This document shows positions 11,670 to 23,155 of a DNA stretch of 64,000 nucleotides, one piece after another. Origin of the DNA: Adiantum capillus-veneris (taxonomy: Eukaryota > Streptophyta > Polypodiopsida > Polypodiales > Pteridaceae). The first letter of the stretch is position 1, and every line of letters starts with the position of its first letter. The position numbers were made by a program, and so were the translations under genes. The stretch spans positions 108,072,549 through 108,136,548 of the forward strand of contig CM043953.1 in the NCBI GenBank assembly GCA_014529385.2, in the 5' to 3' direction. The notes under the pieces were generated by a model. It was not told the origin of the DNA and did no database searches. It was given only the letters and a program-made list of their open reading frames with translations.

Positions 11670-13740
11670 TTGCTTTTGATTTTCTAAAATGATAATTTTT
11701 CAAACCACAATTTGAGGTAACTTTCAAGTACGTGGTCTTTTTACCTCAAGAAGGTCCCTTTCACCGATCTATTTTCTTTTTTTTTTGAATCTTCTCACGG
11801 CCTTATTTTTCCTTCTATTCCCACCTCTCTCTTTATCTCACCATCTCCTTCTCCCTCCTCTTTGTGTTACCCTCTCTTCACCTTCATGTGTTGTGCATGC
11901 TATTCTCTTCAAGCAATGGAGTCCACCCTGTCTAAATGCCCTAGTACATCCATTGAAACCATCGCCACTTATGCTACGTTAGACGAGCACAACCAATGGA
12001 TCCCAATATCCATAACCAAGGGTAGTTGGAATTATAATGCAATAAATCAGAATAAGAAAAGCTTCAACCAAAAATCTATTCTTGTCATATTAGAAAGGAA
12101 GAGTAAAAGACTTCTGACTTGCTAGAGCCAAGAAGATAGTGAAGGAGATTTCAGTGCATCATGTTTACATGCACAAGGAGCTACATCTTTCTCTCGAGAT
12201 CTGAAATTGTACAATGCATAGAGCTAATTGTAAGTGGTTCATATGTACACACTAGAGTATTTTCACTTTGCCTTCGCTTGTTTGTGGTTCTCTACTCCTA
12301 TTATTGTTATATTTTTTGTGCTTGTTTTGTGTTCTTATGCTCATTACAAATATGTATCTCTTATGCATAGAGGAATGGCAGTCAGTGGAGCGTGTCATAT
12401 ATATTTTGGATGTCTAGCATGGATTCATTCGTGAAAAACTTTACAAAGAAGAACTCATTGTTCTTTGTAAAAAACATGATATTTTTTAATGATCATTTTT
12501 ATGTTCCACCAAATTCCATGAAGGATTGGGTACCATCTTCAAGCTTGCCCTACTTGATTTTAGGAGTGGAGAGTGGCCACTACCAAGATAAAGAACAAGT
12601 GAAAGCTATAGTTGCAAGATCTTATATGAGATCCTGAAATGTTTAAAAACCAATAGTGCAAGTAAGTAGAGCAAAGTTTCAACTTTTATGCCCATCATTG
12701 TATTTGTTGATTTTTTTGGCAAAGGTAGATGTGAAAATGTTTAGAACAATGATGTTACTTAAGTGCTTAGATAGTGACGATGTATCAGAACTTGTGGATA
12801 AAGCTTGGGCTCAAAAAATAGTGAATGGAGTCCTTTTCAAAGAGCAATTTAGCTCCATTACCTGTAATACATGATCCACACCCAAAACTTCATTATATAA
12901 TTTTTTAACCGTTACTAGCATCATGTGGGGGGTAACTTTGTCCCTTTAGATCAAAGCATGGATGATTTTAATGAGAAACCCATCCAAGACATTGATATAT
13001 GGATGAACAATGAATACTTGGCAACATTGAAGATAAGAACCAAGTGAACATTGCACCAAGTGAGGCATGACTTACAAAATGAGGAGATACATTTTCCTAT
13101 AGCTTTTGCTTTTCAAATAGCTAGAAATAAAGTGTATAGATAATGATTTGTTCTTTCTAACATTCTTTGCTTATGTGAGACATAATCTTACTTTCCCTAT
13201 TTTTTATTATGGCTTGCAAGTCTAGAGGAGGATTGAAAAGAAATTTCTATGCCAAGAAGTGCCAAGAAGGATTGAGCACCTTCTTCCAAGCTAAAGCATG
13301 CTCCCTACTTAGAGCCATGTAGATTGTATCAATTGTCGCTTACAACTAACGATTTGTACAAAATATTTTCATATCAATTACAAATACTTGTTTGGTGCAA
13401 ATGTTTCGTCTTGTTGGTTTTCCTTTTCATTTGATGCCATTTTCATGCCCTCAATATTGCATAATTTTTGTGTCTTCAAAACAATAAAGTGTAGTCTTGT
13501 GATCCAATTGCTTCACAACACTAAAAACAACTCAACTTGGTTTAGGATAGGCAAAGAGATATGGGTAAGGATGTTGGATCCTCTTCCTCACTTCCTATGA
13601 GCAAGAAAGAGAAGGACAAAGATAGAAAATCCCATGAACAAAAGCCCAATGAGTAGGAGAAGGTAGAAGAAGAAGTAGAAGGAAGGTTGAGGTAGACTCT
13701 GAGCCAATTTTCAATATCTACAGTTACTTCAAAAAACTTC
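11670..13740. other. non-coding stretch, no confident gene
   Basis: Pyrimidine-rich around 11780-11880, AT-rich after that. Short open frames at 11862-12125, 12392-12637 and 12656-12874 have no motif I recognise, and none is joined to another by convincing splice sites. It may hold an old, unrecognisable transposon. Confidence 0.4.
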
Positions 13741-14159
13741 CCCCCATGGTTTGCATGTGCGCAACCTCACACACGATCCACACACAGCTCCATGGACCTT
13801 TGAGAACAAGCAGACACCGTTCATGATCCGAGAATGCTGGCTACCATCACAAAGTAGTTTGACTGAACGATCGCAATCCTTAATGGGATGGATCACAATC
13901 CAAACTCAATGCTTATGAAAAAGACTGCCAGGTCTAAGAGCGTCAATGAGTCGTGTAGGAGGAGACAGACAGACGCTGGGCACTTCTCTGAAGCATAAGT
14001 ACTCTCTCAACCACAAACACCCACTCACACTCACCCCACACACCACATCCTTGATTAGAGGCCCAATTGCAACGCTCGGGAACAAATCCCACGAAGACGA
14101 AAAATAATCTTCAGAAGACTCATGCAGAATAAACACACAGTGCAAACACCACGCATCCC

Positions 14160-16085
14160 ATTACCTTGCTCTTGCCGTCGCCATCGGCATCGCCACACTT
14201 TCTTCTAAAGTTGTTATTCTTGCCCTATGCATTGTTAGCTAGATTCTACTCTACTCTCGAGGTCTCTAAAAGGTTTCTCTATCTCCTACCTCCATCCTCC
14301 ATTATTTGTATATTGCTTCCTACTTTATGTCTCTACTCTATTAAGTTCATTCTTGTGGCACCCTCTCCCTTCTTTATACGTATATGATGTTGGTTGTTGA
14401 AATCTTGGGTACTATCTCTGTTCCAATAGCTTGCTCACTTCAATGATTTTTGCACTTTATCTCGGCACTCCCTCAATTGCTCTCACTTTCTCTCTAGATA
14501 TATCAATCTCTTCATGTTCCAATCTGCACCTCTTGCCCAACCTTCCTTATTTCACTAATCCTTCTACTCGTGCTCGCTCTCTTATTTCTCCCCTCTTTCT
14601 GTTGTCTCGGATCACACCTATCCTTCACTCATCCCCACCACTTTGTTGTCTTAGCCTCCCACTTGCCCATGGATTAGGCTTGTTGCATTTTTGCCCTAAT
14701 TGAACTCGCCCTATTTTATTAGATACTTGCCCTAAATCGCCCCTCTCACTCTCTCCCTCTCTCTTAGGTGTTGGTTTTCTTATGCACCCCTACACTCTCT
14801 CACTCTCTCTCTCTCTTTCTCTTTGGCCCTACTATCTCGCTCTCTCTCACAGACCTCCTACTCTCTCTTGCTCTTTTGCCCTATCCTCTATCAAATTATC
14901 ACCCTATTCTCTAGCTCTCTCGCCTTCCCTTTGCCTCTTACCCTTCCTCTACCGCCCCCTCTTACCCTTGGATGCCCTCACCTCATCCGCCCTTTGTTCT
15001 CTAACCCTTACACTCTGTCATTCCCTACTGTCGGCCCCCTATTATATCGCCCCGCCACCTAAAAGCTGCTCGCCCCACTCGCCTACCCAACTTATCCATG
15101 CTTGCCATCCTTCTTTTCTTCATGCACCCTATTCGCTCTCGTCCCTTCCTCAGCCCCCCTCACCCTAACACCTAAACTCGATAGCCCAATGGGACTACCT
15201 AACCTACCCACTCACGACCTTTCCTTCCACCCTTTCCCTCTACCTCTCTCGCTCTCCATTCCTACCTGGCCGCCTTGCCTTGCCTCTCTTGCCCTCGTGT
15301 TGGAGGATTACTCACCCATGGCCCTCGCTGCCCATCTAAACTGCTCACCAGCCCAACACCCTCTCACATCGCCCTGCAGCCTGGCCCTTGCCCCACCTCT
15401 CTCTCGTCTCTCGCCCTCCTGTAGTCGCTATTCGGCTGATAGCCTAACAATGTCAATCTCTCGCCTGGCCTACCAATTTGTAGGCGACTGCTGCTCGCCT
15501 GTCCTTTCAGCCGCCCCACTAGCCCGACCACTCCTCCGCGTTGCTCGCCCATGACCGTGCTTTCCCTCACCCACTCCGTCTCGTTGCCGCCTCGCCACAA
15601 TAGTGCTCGCCTAACAACCACTTGGCCACCCTCTATCACGCCGACGCCTGCCTGCCCCACCTCCATTGACTCGCCCTCGCTCTGCTTGGGTGCCACACAG
15701 CCATCTCTCTGCCCTTGTCTACGGTCGCCCGCGTTGGCCCATGGCTTGCCACGCTCGCCTCACCCGTGGGTTGCCAACGCTCGAAATTCCACGCTGAATC
15801 AGGCGACCAGCCCTTGTCCCTCGAGTTCGTTATTCACTTCCGCGCTCACCCAAATTAACATTCTCTCCTGCTGCGTCTCTCGCTTCTCCCGCTTACCCAA
15901 GAGTCCCACCCATCAACTCTACCCATGGCTCGCCCCGCCCTCGCGTGCCCTGTCGCCATCGTTGGTTCACCATCCTTGCCCTTGCTGCACACACGCTCGG
16001 CGCTCGCCCGCTTTAGCCCCTATGCTTGCCCTCACTACTGGTCATTGTCGCCCACTCACCTCCCCGCTCGCTCTTAAGCAGAACA
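14160..16085. repeat. pyrimidine-rich low-complexity block (CTCGCCC-type words)
   Basis: Nearly 2 kb of plus-strand sequence is dominated by C and T, with degenerate recurring words such as CTCGCCC, TTGCCCT and CTCTCTC. Long plus-strand frames here (14782-15168, 15102-15554, 15551-16168) are rich in Pro, Ser and Leu only because of base composition. The same word pattern returns at 17560-17870, after the coiled-coil fragment. It is not a pure tandem array, and I could not define a fixed unit length. Confidence 0.75.
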
Positions 16086-16406
16086 TAAGAAGAATTGCAA
16101 ATGAGGTGGGCTCAATGGCTTCCGAACCTTCGCAATGTCTGTGCCGGCTATACGAGAGATCAATCTAAAGCAAGAACTGCCAGACGACAGGTAGTTGAGG
16201 CAGAAGCAATCGCCATGGAAAGAGAGTTGGTGGTTCTACAGAAATGCCTAGAGGAAAAGAATGGCCAAACGACTGCAACTGCCGCTGTTGCAGAATAGTA
16301 TTTATGAGAATTGGTAGATGGAAGGGCAAGACTACAATGCCTTATCTGCGGCCACAGCTCAATCACAATACAAAGTTTTAAATGAAAGAATTGGAGATGA
16401 AGAATG

Positions 16407-17276
16407 AAGCTTTGATCGAGCACCTTATCATTCTGCCTCCAACTCCCCAAGATTGAACTCGATCATAGAAGTACTTGGAATCCTTGAGAATGTCCTCTTT
16501 TGTCCGGTATAGAGTGATCTGGTCTTTGGTGATCTTCATGTCCTGCACATTGATAGAGGAAGAAGGGTTTTCAGACTGGGTGTCTGGTAAGCAACTTTGA
16601 ACATTCATAAGAATTCGGCTATAGACTTATTCCAAAATACAGAACTGCTACATAATCCCCTAAGAGAAGCTATCTCCACGAGGGAGAGAATGCTAGGGTG
16701 TGGGTCAGAGGGGTGAAGAGTTGCTTATTGTTAGGGAAGGCAAGAAAGAGATGGTCTAGATCTTCAATGACTGTTGCATCTACAACAGATTTCGGAGCTA
16801 ATGTTGGCTTTGAAGGCCTTTTTTCCGGAGCTTGGATAGGTGTTCAGGTCCCCCCTGTTTTGTGTTCAACATTTTGTCCGATTTGTATATCTCCCCTCGG
16901 TATCTATGGCCTGATGGTCATGCAGTACTGATGACTTGTAATATTTTTGCTCTTCTAATTCACAAGAAGATTTAGAAATTTTCTCATGTAGGAAAACGGA
17001 GTCTTTTCATACAATGAATAACATCATGAGCTTCTGCTCTAAAGGCACCGCATACCTAGCTAGGTACGATTGGGGGCAGGGGACCCTGGTCCTCCCCATC
17101 GGGCCGGCGGTCCCTGCCCCCAATCGTACCTAGCTAGGTATGCGGTGCCTCTCTCACCGAAGCTCATGATGTTGAGGTAAGTCACAATTTGGGAATTATT
17201 GTGAGAATTTGTCCAAAACTTCTTGTGATTCAATTCCCCGCACTTATGGTAAAAAAAAGAAAGCTTTGATCGAGCA
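16407..17276 (+). mobile_element. retroposon-like insertion with 16-bp target duplication and poly(A) end
   Basis: AAGCTTTGATCGAGCA occurs at 16407-16422 and again at 17261-17276. The 838 bases between end in GGTAAAAAAAAGA next to the right copy. A long target duplication plus a poly(A)-like 3' end is the signature of LINE-driven retroposition (established for L1-type machinery). The left end is abrupt, as in 5'-truncated copies. The insert has no RT or endonuclease. A minus-strand frame at 16378-16608 has no family I recognise. Its 3' third is a long hairpin. Confidence 0.7.
16957..17235. repeat. long imperfect hairpin with a 41-bp near-perfect stem
   Basis: Arms 17044-17085 and 17109-17149 pair at 41 positions with one bulged G, around a loop of about 23 bases. 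After an unpaired zone of about ten bases, 17020-17033 pairs perfectly with 17160-17173. Weaker pairing extends to 16957-16986 against about 17201-17235. Each inner arm also contains the palindrome CCTAGCTAGG. A transcript from either strand would fold into a hairpin of about 280 nucleotides. It could be a foldback transposon, a young microRNA-type locus or a small-RNA source; sequence alone does not decide. Confidence 0.85.
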
Positions 17277-17559
17277 AGATGCATATGCAAGGAAGCGAAG
17301 CTTAGTCAACAACTTCTGGACTTACGACGGCTCCGAAAACATTTGAAAGATGAAGTAGAGAAGATGGTGATGGTGATGAAATCAACATTTGCAAAGATGA
17401 TCAACCAAAAAGATTCTAACCTTCAAAGCTCCTTTCAAGACGTTACCATGAAAAATGATGAGCAGCTAGTGAAAGCAATTGAGTGTGAAAGCTGAGGAGA
17501 TTGTGCAGCAGAGAGAATAGCTGTGACTACTTGCTGCTCAACTCAAGTTGAAGGCTAGG

Positions 17560-17870
17560 GTACTCACCCATGGCTAGCCTAGCCGGCCTTTGCCCTACGC
17601 ACTCGCCCAACCTCCTGCCTGCACACATTGCCCCCCTGGATTGCTGGGCTCGCCCCTCTCCTCTTCCCCGCCCTCGCCCACGCTGCTGTCTCGGCTCGCC
17701 CTCCCTTCTTCCATGCACTCGCCCTCATTGCTGCACGCCGCCGCAACTCCATCCGCTCGCCCCCACCCTTTCCAACTGGCCGTCCAATGCATCCACTTGC
17801 CCCCGACCCTCTTTCCAATTGACCCTCGCCCTTTCCCCATCCACCCTCGTCACTGTATGGCATGGCCATA
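17560..17870. repeat. second pyrimidine-rich low-complexity block
   Basis: Plus-strand text again made of CTCGCCC- and CCCTTTCC-type words, like 14160-16085. All long frames on both strands here are composition artefacts. Confidence 0.7.
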
Positions 17871-17876
17871 TGGTTC

Positions 17877-18245
17877 AAAGGGGATCTAGGGCCCAAATTT
17901 GAGGGGGGGGAGGCGGTTTTAATCTCAACCGTTAGATCATGCAATGAACTAGGGGTGAATCAGGGTCGGTGAATTGGGGGTGAACTAAGGGTCAATTAGG
18001 GGCAGGAATATTAGGGTGTGATCATGTGTAATGACAACATGTACAACGACACACACTAGTGTGATGGTAGGACATCCGTGTGGCAACCGCGAGGTCTTGG
18101 GTTTGACCCACACCCCGCAAAGCGGATAAACTAGGGGTGAACTTGGGGTGCCATTGCCCCGAGTTCACCCTTAGTTCATCGCGTGATCGGACGTCTGAGA
18201 TCAAAGCCGCTCCATGCGCCCAAATCTAGACCCTAGATCCCTCCT
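17877..18245. mobile_element. long-inverted-repeat MITE, about 370 bp
   Basis: The left end reads GGGATCTAGGGCCCAAATTT and the right end is its imperfect reverse complement (about 18215-18241). The similarity continues inward for roughly 80 bases, through GCGG(T/C)TTT(A/G)ATCTCA and ATGAACTA(G/A)GGGTGAA. No transposase is present, so it would be non-autonomous. I could not define a target duplication, so the superfamily is open (long arms are typical of Mutator-like or foldback MITEs). Confidence 0.7.
18056..18112 (+). other. tRNA-like A-box/B-box pair inside the MITE
   Basis: TAGTGTGATGG (about 18057-18067) resembles an RNA polymerase III A box, and GGGTTTGACCC (18099-18109) resembles a B box, about 32 bases apart. 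That is the usual spacing for a tRNA-derived SINE head. No cloverleaf is evident. It may be a SINE nested in the MITE, or chance. Confidence 0.4.
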
Positions 18246-19194
18246 AGGTGACCCTGTGTGAGATAGTGACGAGGCCTGCCCACCCTTTTCCCACTTGCCT
18301 CGCCCTGCAAACGCTCCAAAAGTATCTACTCTTCAAAAGGCCACTTGCCCCAACCCAAGCTCAGTTCGATCCAAAGAGCAAGACTGGCCGTCCCACATCA
18401 CCTATCACCTAATGGATATCAATCAGATGCTATAGAGTGTGACACAACAAGTCCTTTTTCAAAGGCTATAAGCCCTTCCATTGAAGTATTGAGCCCTCCA
18501 AATGCAATTAGCATTGCCAACAATTGTACTTTTGCATATGATGATGTACATTTGATAATGACATGAGCCTCTTTAATAAAGATTTGAGCATTGAAAAGGA
18601 TGATATCGGCTTGAAAAGCAGCTGGAGTGCAACATGTTGCTGTTGACGAGCATGCTGACTTCAGTTTCATAATGGAGAGGTGGTTGAGCCAAAATCGTCA
18701 AAGTTCTTGATTGTGGAGTCTTCCAAGGACCCACATTTAAAAGCGGAAGATCTTCTCATCAATTATGGTGATTTGACGCCAAGTGAAGAAGCTGATGTAG
18801 AGGATCTATCTGGTCATGCAATAAAACTTACCCAATTCAATGCCCCCATGACTGAGCCAATTGATAAGCTTTTGCCATCAAATGAATGCGAGAGGCCAAC
18901 CAAATAAGTTGTGTGCAATTGGACACTGACTATGACAAATAGAGGAACTTCCAACATCTGATATTACAAAAGTAGTCGACAAAATTACTATGATGGCAGC
19001 TTGGATTTCAGGCGCCTAACAGATGACAATAATGGTGGTTGTTTTGATGTTGGCCTAGAAAGCATTCTCTCTCCAAACAACCGGTACTCAAGAAGTAGTA
19101 GAGTATAGTCCTCTCGATCGAGGCATTCTCTGTCTTTAGCTTCGTTGTGCGTAGGGACATGTTGTTCTATCTCTTCATTTCTGTCATTTTCATC

Positions 19195-19198
<4 letters not shown>
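18246..19198. other. non-coding stretch, no recognised gene
   Basis: Frames at 18345-18566 (+), 18680-18907 (+) and 18419-18670 (-) are open but show no known motif. The plus-strand frame at 18680-18907 is acidic with normal-looking composition (EDLLINYGDLTPSEEADVED), so a decayed exon is possible. Confidence 0.35.
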
Positions 19199-19255
<57 letters not shown>

Positions 19256-19274
19256 CCCCCCCCCCCCCCCCCCC
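19199..19274. repeat. (CT)n followed by a C22 run
   Basis: About 54 bases of CT repeat lead directly into 22 consecutive C. On the minus strand this is G22 then (GA)n at the end of the adjacent SINE, so it may be its expanded 3' tail. Confidence 0.97.
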
Positions 19275-19485
19275 TGGTGGGCATCTGTAGCCGGCGGGCT
19301 ATAGGGTTACACATCTTCGATTTGTACCACACTTGGTTCGGGCACCCGAGCACTTTTGGACCATCCACGGGTGGCCACTCAGGGTGGACACATCGGCCGG
19401 CTAGGGGGAGACTCGAACCACCTTGGCCAGAGAGGTTGCATTCATCATTTAGAGTGTGGCCTACCTATGGCCACCCCCTTCAGAG
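19253..19485 (-). mobile_element. tRNA-derived SINE, minus strand
   Basis: On the minus strand, TGGCCATAGGTAGG (19460-19473) matches a polymerase III A box, and GGTTCGAGTCTCCC (19406-19419) is an excellent B box. The spacing is about 41 bases, as in tRNA-related SINE heads. The body continues to CAGATGCCCACCA and then into the G22/(GA)n tail. The 5' end is placed at about 19485 from the A-box position. No target duplication could be fixed. A true tRNA gene is excluded because the region around the boxes does not fold as a cloverleaf by eye. Confidence 0.65.
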
Positions 19486-20640
19486 CATTCAAGAGCTACC
19501 AGATATTACTTCTTTAGTGGTCGGGCGATGGTGGACCAGGGCCGGACTAGGGCCATCTAATGGCCAACCAGGCGACTAGTGGTTAGACTCACCAGTGGCT
19601 TCACTAGGCCACCAATAGCACATATTTTTAGTTGCCAGGGGTTTCCTTGGCTAGATATTTTTAGTAGCAGCTGATATGTGGTGGCCTTGCGATGGCCTCG
19701 GCTTGTGGATATATACAATGTCATGTGGGCAGCCTTGGGTCGAGTCAGAGTTTCTAAGAGTCTTGACAGTCTTTCAAGTCTTTGTTTTGTGTGAGATTCC
19801 ACTGTGTGACACACTCCACTTGCCTTGTACTCTAGGACACTAGCCTTGGAGCACTTTACCTTGGTTGTCTGCAGTTGACATGTCAGCCTTGTATCTTGTT
19901 TTCTAATCAGATTGTTCTTTTCACTTGTGCACTTCCATTGCACCTCAGTCTCTACATCCCCATTGTACCTTGTTGTGTAGTCGTGAACTGGGCAGAGTTG
20001 AATTCAACCAAACTAGTATTGTATGGTCATTTGGTTATGTACAAGGTGTTGCCTTGGAGGGCTTGTGGTTGTCTCAACTCTCTACTGTTTAGTTCATTGT
20101 TCATTGCTCACTTTTGTTTTCATGTTTCACTTTGTCTGTCAATTTTGAGCTAGCTTGTGAGTCCGCATGCATATTGCATCCAAAGCACCCCACCATTAGA
20201 GAGCACTATGGACAATTTCCACCTACATCCGTGATCATTCTACAACTTTTCTCCACCTTGGTTCCTCCCTTCCAATATGAAGGTGCCTCCTTAAGTCTGT
20301 GTCTCCCTTTCAATATGAAGGTATCTCCTAAAATAATGAAAAGTTTGTCTCTATGTTGGAATTATGGTTACAAGGAAACATACACATCTTTGAGAAGACG
20401 AAGGAAGCGCAAGGCACACAACAGAGAGTATATTACTTAGTGTGCAATGGAAAGATAAGATAGCCCTAGAGTGATGGGCGTATATTCAATGCACGTAGGA
20501 AAAAACCTCCTAATCACTACCACATGTATATGGTAGCAAATCCCCTTGGGAGTCATACGGTGAACAAGAGCTAGCACATAAAAGTATAGGGAAGTGCCAT
20601 GCCCTGAGGACATGATCAATCCACAAAGGGGAGTAAGCCC
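19486..20640. other. non-coding stretch, nothing recognised
   Basis: No domain or paired repeat was recognised. Plus-strand text around 19790-20000 has recurring words (CACTTGCCTTGTACTC, CAGCCTTGTATC), suggesting an old degenerate repeat or LTR U5-like sequence. Confidence 0.35.
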
Positions 20641-21111
20641 AAAGCTTTGCAGAAAACTTTGAACTTCTCATGAGACAATGTAACAGAATTAAGATAATAA
20701 CTTTGAGTGTAGAAAAAATAGATTAGCCATAGTGAGAATTTCATTAAGAAGATTCCTAATGAAGATAGAGAGAGTGCTAGATTGGAGGTAGCAACTATTT
20801 ACACATTCCTAATTAACATGGCATAAGCAATAACTTGCAAAAACATTAACTTGTTCCCGGCCTCAATCCCAAGACCTCTGTGCGCGTATGTCGCACGTGT
20901 CAATGCAAGGAACTTGCCGATACACCGTGTGCGAGCCACAAACGGCTCCAAGCACACAACAAGCCTAAACTAGTAAGCTCAAAGAAGGCGATGGTGTGTC
21001 ACTCACCGCTCTACACTTGCTTCGTGGAGGATTCCTCGCCGCGAAGAAGAAGGAGCCGCCGCGCTCAACCACTTCGCCGCCGCCGTGCCGTCGTCGCAAT
21101 GTTCGATCGCA

Positions 21112-21170
<59 letters not shown>

Positions 21171-21513
21171 GCATACACACACACACACACACACACAAGG
21201 AGATGAAGAAGAAGAAGATGGAGATGGAGCAAGAGCACTCTTCTATTGCACAAATGAGAGAATGAGTGAATTTTAGGTTTAGTTGACTTTTATATGAGCT
21301 CGCCCCATTCACACTTGGCCACCCATGCTTAGCCAACTAATCCCTTGAATGTTCCAGCTAGAGTGCGCCTCTCATCGGCGATCACTCTTACCCTTTTCCT
21401 ATTGGACCGACAAGCCCGGTACCTGACTCTACCAAATAAATAATTCAATGTCCGCCGTAGGTTACAACGTCTGTCGTAGGTGATAGGATGTCCGTGAGCC
21501 GTGAGGGTTAACA
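20640..21513 (-). repeat. Ty3-type LTR, minus strand, low boundary uncertain
   Basis: On the minus strand, AGCTTTCGAGGACGGAATC (the end of a Ty3 polyprotein region) is followed by the polypurine-like AGGAAGGGGGG and then by TGTTAACCCTCACGG, a typical LTR start, at 21513. A promoter-like CATATAAAAGT lies about 220 bases inside (near 21290). The LTR contains (GA)n and (GT)n tracts on the coding strand. No primer-binding site or partner LTR was found, so the lower limit is a guess. Confidence 0.6.
21115..21197. repeat. compound (CT)n(AC)n microsatellite in LTR
   Basis: About 50 bases of CT repeat followed by a short non-repeat and about 26 bases of AC repeat. It sits in the transcribed part of the minus-strand LTR. 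Confidence 0.97.
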
Positions 21514-23155
21514 TGCCCCCCTTCCTGATGTAGATTCCGTCCTCGAAAGCTATTGAGTTGAAGCTCGTTCGTTGAGGTGGAAGAGCATTTGAGATGAATG
21601 TCCTTAGCCTTCTTCAGTCACTGCAAAATCAAACAACATTGGCACAGTAATTGCATTCTCATAAGTGATTAAAAAGCATATGCAGTTTTAGACAGACAAA
21701 TTGATTGGTAACAGAATTTTAAACAATTTGTCAGCAATAAACATTAAATTGCAATGTAATCAAATGCATAAACAGATGTAAAGGTAAAAACTTAAACAAG
21801 TCTGGGGTAGCTAATTTAACGGTCGAAAGGCACTAGAGATCAACTATTAATACCATGGGTAAGCTTCTTAATTTTCTCTGGTCAATTAAGTTGTTTAATC
21901 GCGAGAGCCAAGTATTTCATGTTCGAGGGCTGACTAGAGGCTATACCTAGAAGACTTGTAGTTAAGCTACGATAAAAGGAATTTCTCATGAAATCATCGC
22001 CTGATTGATTACCTTTCCTTTGACCCCCCAAAGTCTTTTCACAGTGATTCAATTTTGATGTGTGTGCTTATTTTGTATGCCTTGGGTTTTTTGCTTTTCA
22101 AGGAAAAGCGCCCACACTGGGAACCTCTAGGGCTCTAGTACCATAGGCGATACATGTGAGTGAAGTACCCAATCAAGCTGAGATTTCTCTTCCAGCTTAA
22201 GATTTTACATTGTGGCACTTTGATTTTTTGTTTGTTTGTTTTCAACATTTTAATTTTGTAACTTTGGGGGGTCATATAACACTGATACACCTCCCCAAGC
22301 TCATCACACTAGTAAACTCCCTTTATAATACTTAAGCTAAAGGTCAATAGGGTCAAGTCCACTAGAAAGCCGTAGTACATTTCACACAATGCTGCCTAAA
22401 TCGGATTAGAACCTAAGTAACCATTGATTATTAGGAAGGCATTCCCCATGGTATTAAGAGAAGATCTCTAACACCTAACTTGGTCAAACTAGCTTAGTCG
22501 AACTTGCTTGATTTTTAAACCTAGACAAGTGATTATGACAAAAAATTCATCGAATTTAATGTTTGGTACTAAGCAAATGCGCTGAATATTATGCTACCAA
22601 TCACAATCAAAGCAGACAAACATGGATGCAAAAAGATAAGGGGCAATGCTAATGGATAAGAAACACCTTTTTGTGTCGATGGTTGCGCTTGATTTGAAGT
22701 GTGAATGAGAGAAAGATCCCATGAAGGTCCAAATCCTAACCACAGCAACACGTTCCTGTACACACTAGGAAACACAAGGAATACCTCTAGGAGGCACATC
22801 AGTGGGAAAAAAGAACTTTGGTAATCACTCAACTCTAATACAGAAACACTCTTATTGTACTAATTCTACCTACCCTCCATCACTCGAGTGATGAGGATCA
22901 AAGGTGTTTGATGACACAGGTTTCTCTTTCAGTGTACCGAATGTGAATGTGTAGGTCTGGGTCAATGTTTTGACTTTTATTGTGCATACTCGTTTGCTAA
23001 TTGCTCTTGCTCTTTATTATTTTTGTTTTTTGTGAGTATCAGGCTATATATATACATTCCCTAAGATTGGGAGATTGAGAGATCAGGGAGGAAGGTTGAG
23101 AGGGAAGCAAGTGAATGATGGATATCAGCAAACACTCCCCCCTTCCTTGGGTAGA
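21514..23155 (-). other. non-coding 3' region between LTR and gag-protease gene
   Basis: There is no coding domain. A candidate 3' splice site (TTGTTTGATTTTGCAG on the minus strand) lies at about 21627, shortly before the polypurine tract. The region probably belongs to the same minus-strand element as 23156-28047, as a long 3' untranslated part, but there is no second LTR to prove it. Confidence 0.4.

Larger units (their letters stand above)
16095..17510 (+). pseudogene. coiled-coil gene fragment split by an insertion
   Basis: The left part (16095-16422) encodes charged, helix-prone sequence including AEAIAMERELVVLQKCLEEK. It then needs frame changes. The right part (17277-17510) encodes LSQQLLDLRRLRKHLKDEVE, then FAKMINQKDSNLQ, ending at a TGA near 17495. 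Both parts look like one coiled-coil exon or transduplicated gene piece, interrupted by the 16423-17260 insertion. I recognise no family. The frame is not continuous, and the fragment lies within pyrimidine-rich repeats, so a captured gene fragment is more likely than a working gene. Confidence 0.4.

Noticed and set aside
14166-16168. Long plus-strand frames (up to 205 codons) rich in Pro, Ser and Leu
   Set aside because: They follow from C/T-rich composition, are present in more than one frame at once, and show no motif, signal or splice structure.
17044-17149. Hairpin as a transcription terminator
   Set aside because: Plant polymerase II does not use such terminators, no gene ends here, and the pairing extends far beyond terminator size.
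17527-17944. Overlapping open frames on both strands, up to 121 codons
   Set aside because: Composition artefacts of the second pyrimidine-rich block.
18056-19485. A-box/B-box pairs considered as tRNA genes
   Set aside because: No cloverleaf or anticodon arm can be drawn; one is better explained as a SINE, the other as a SINE-like core in a MITE.
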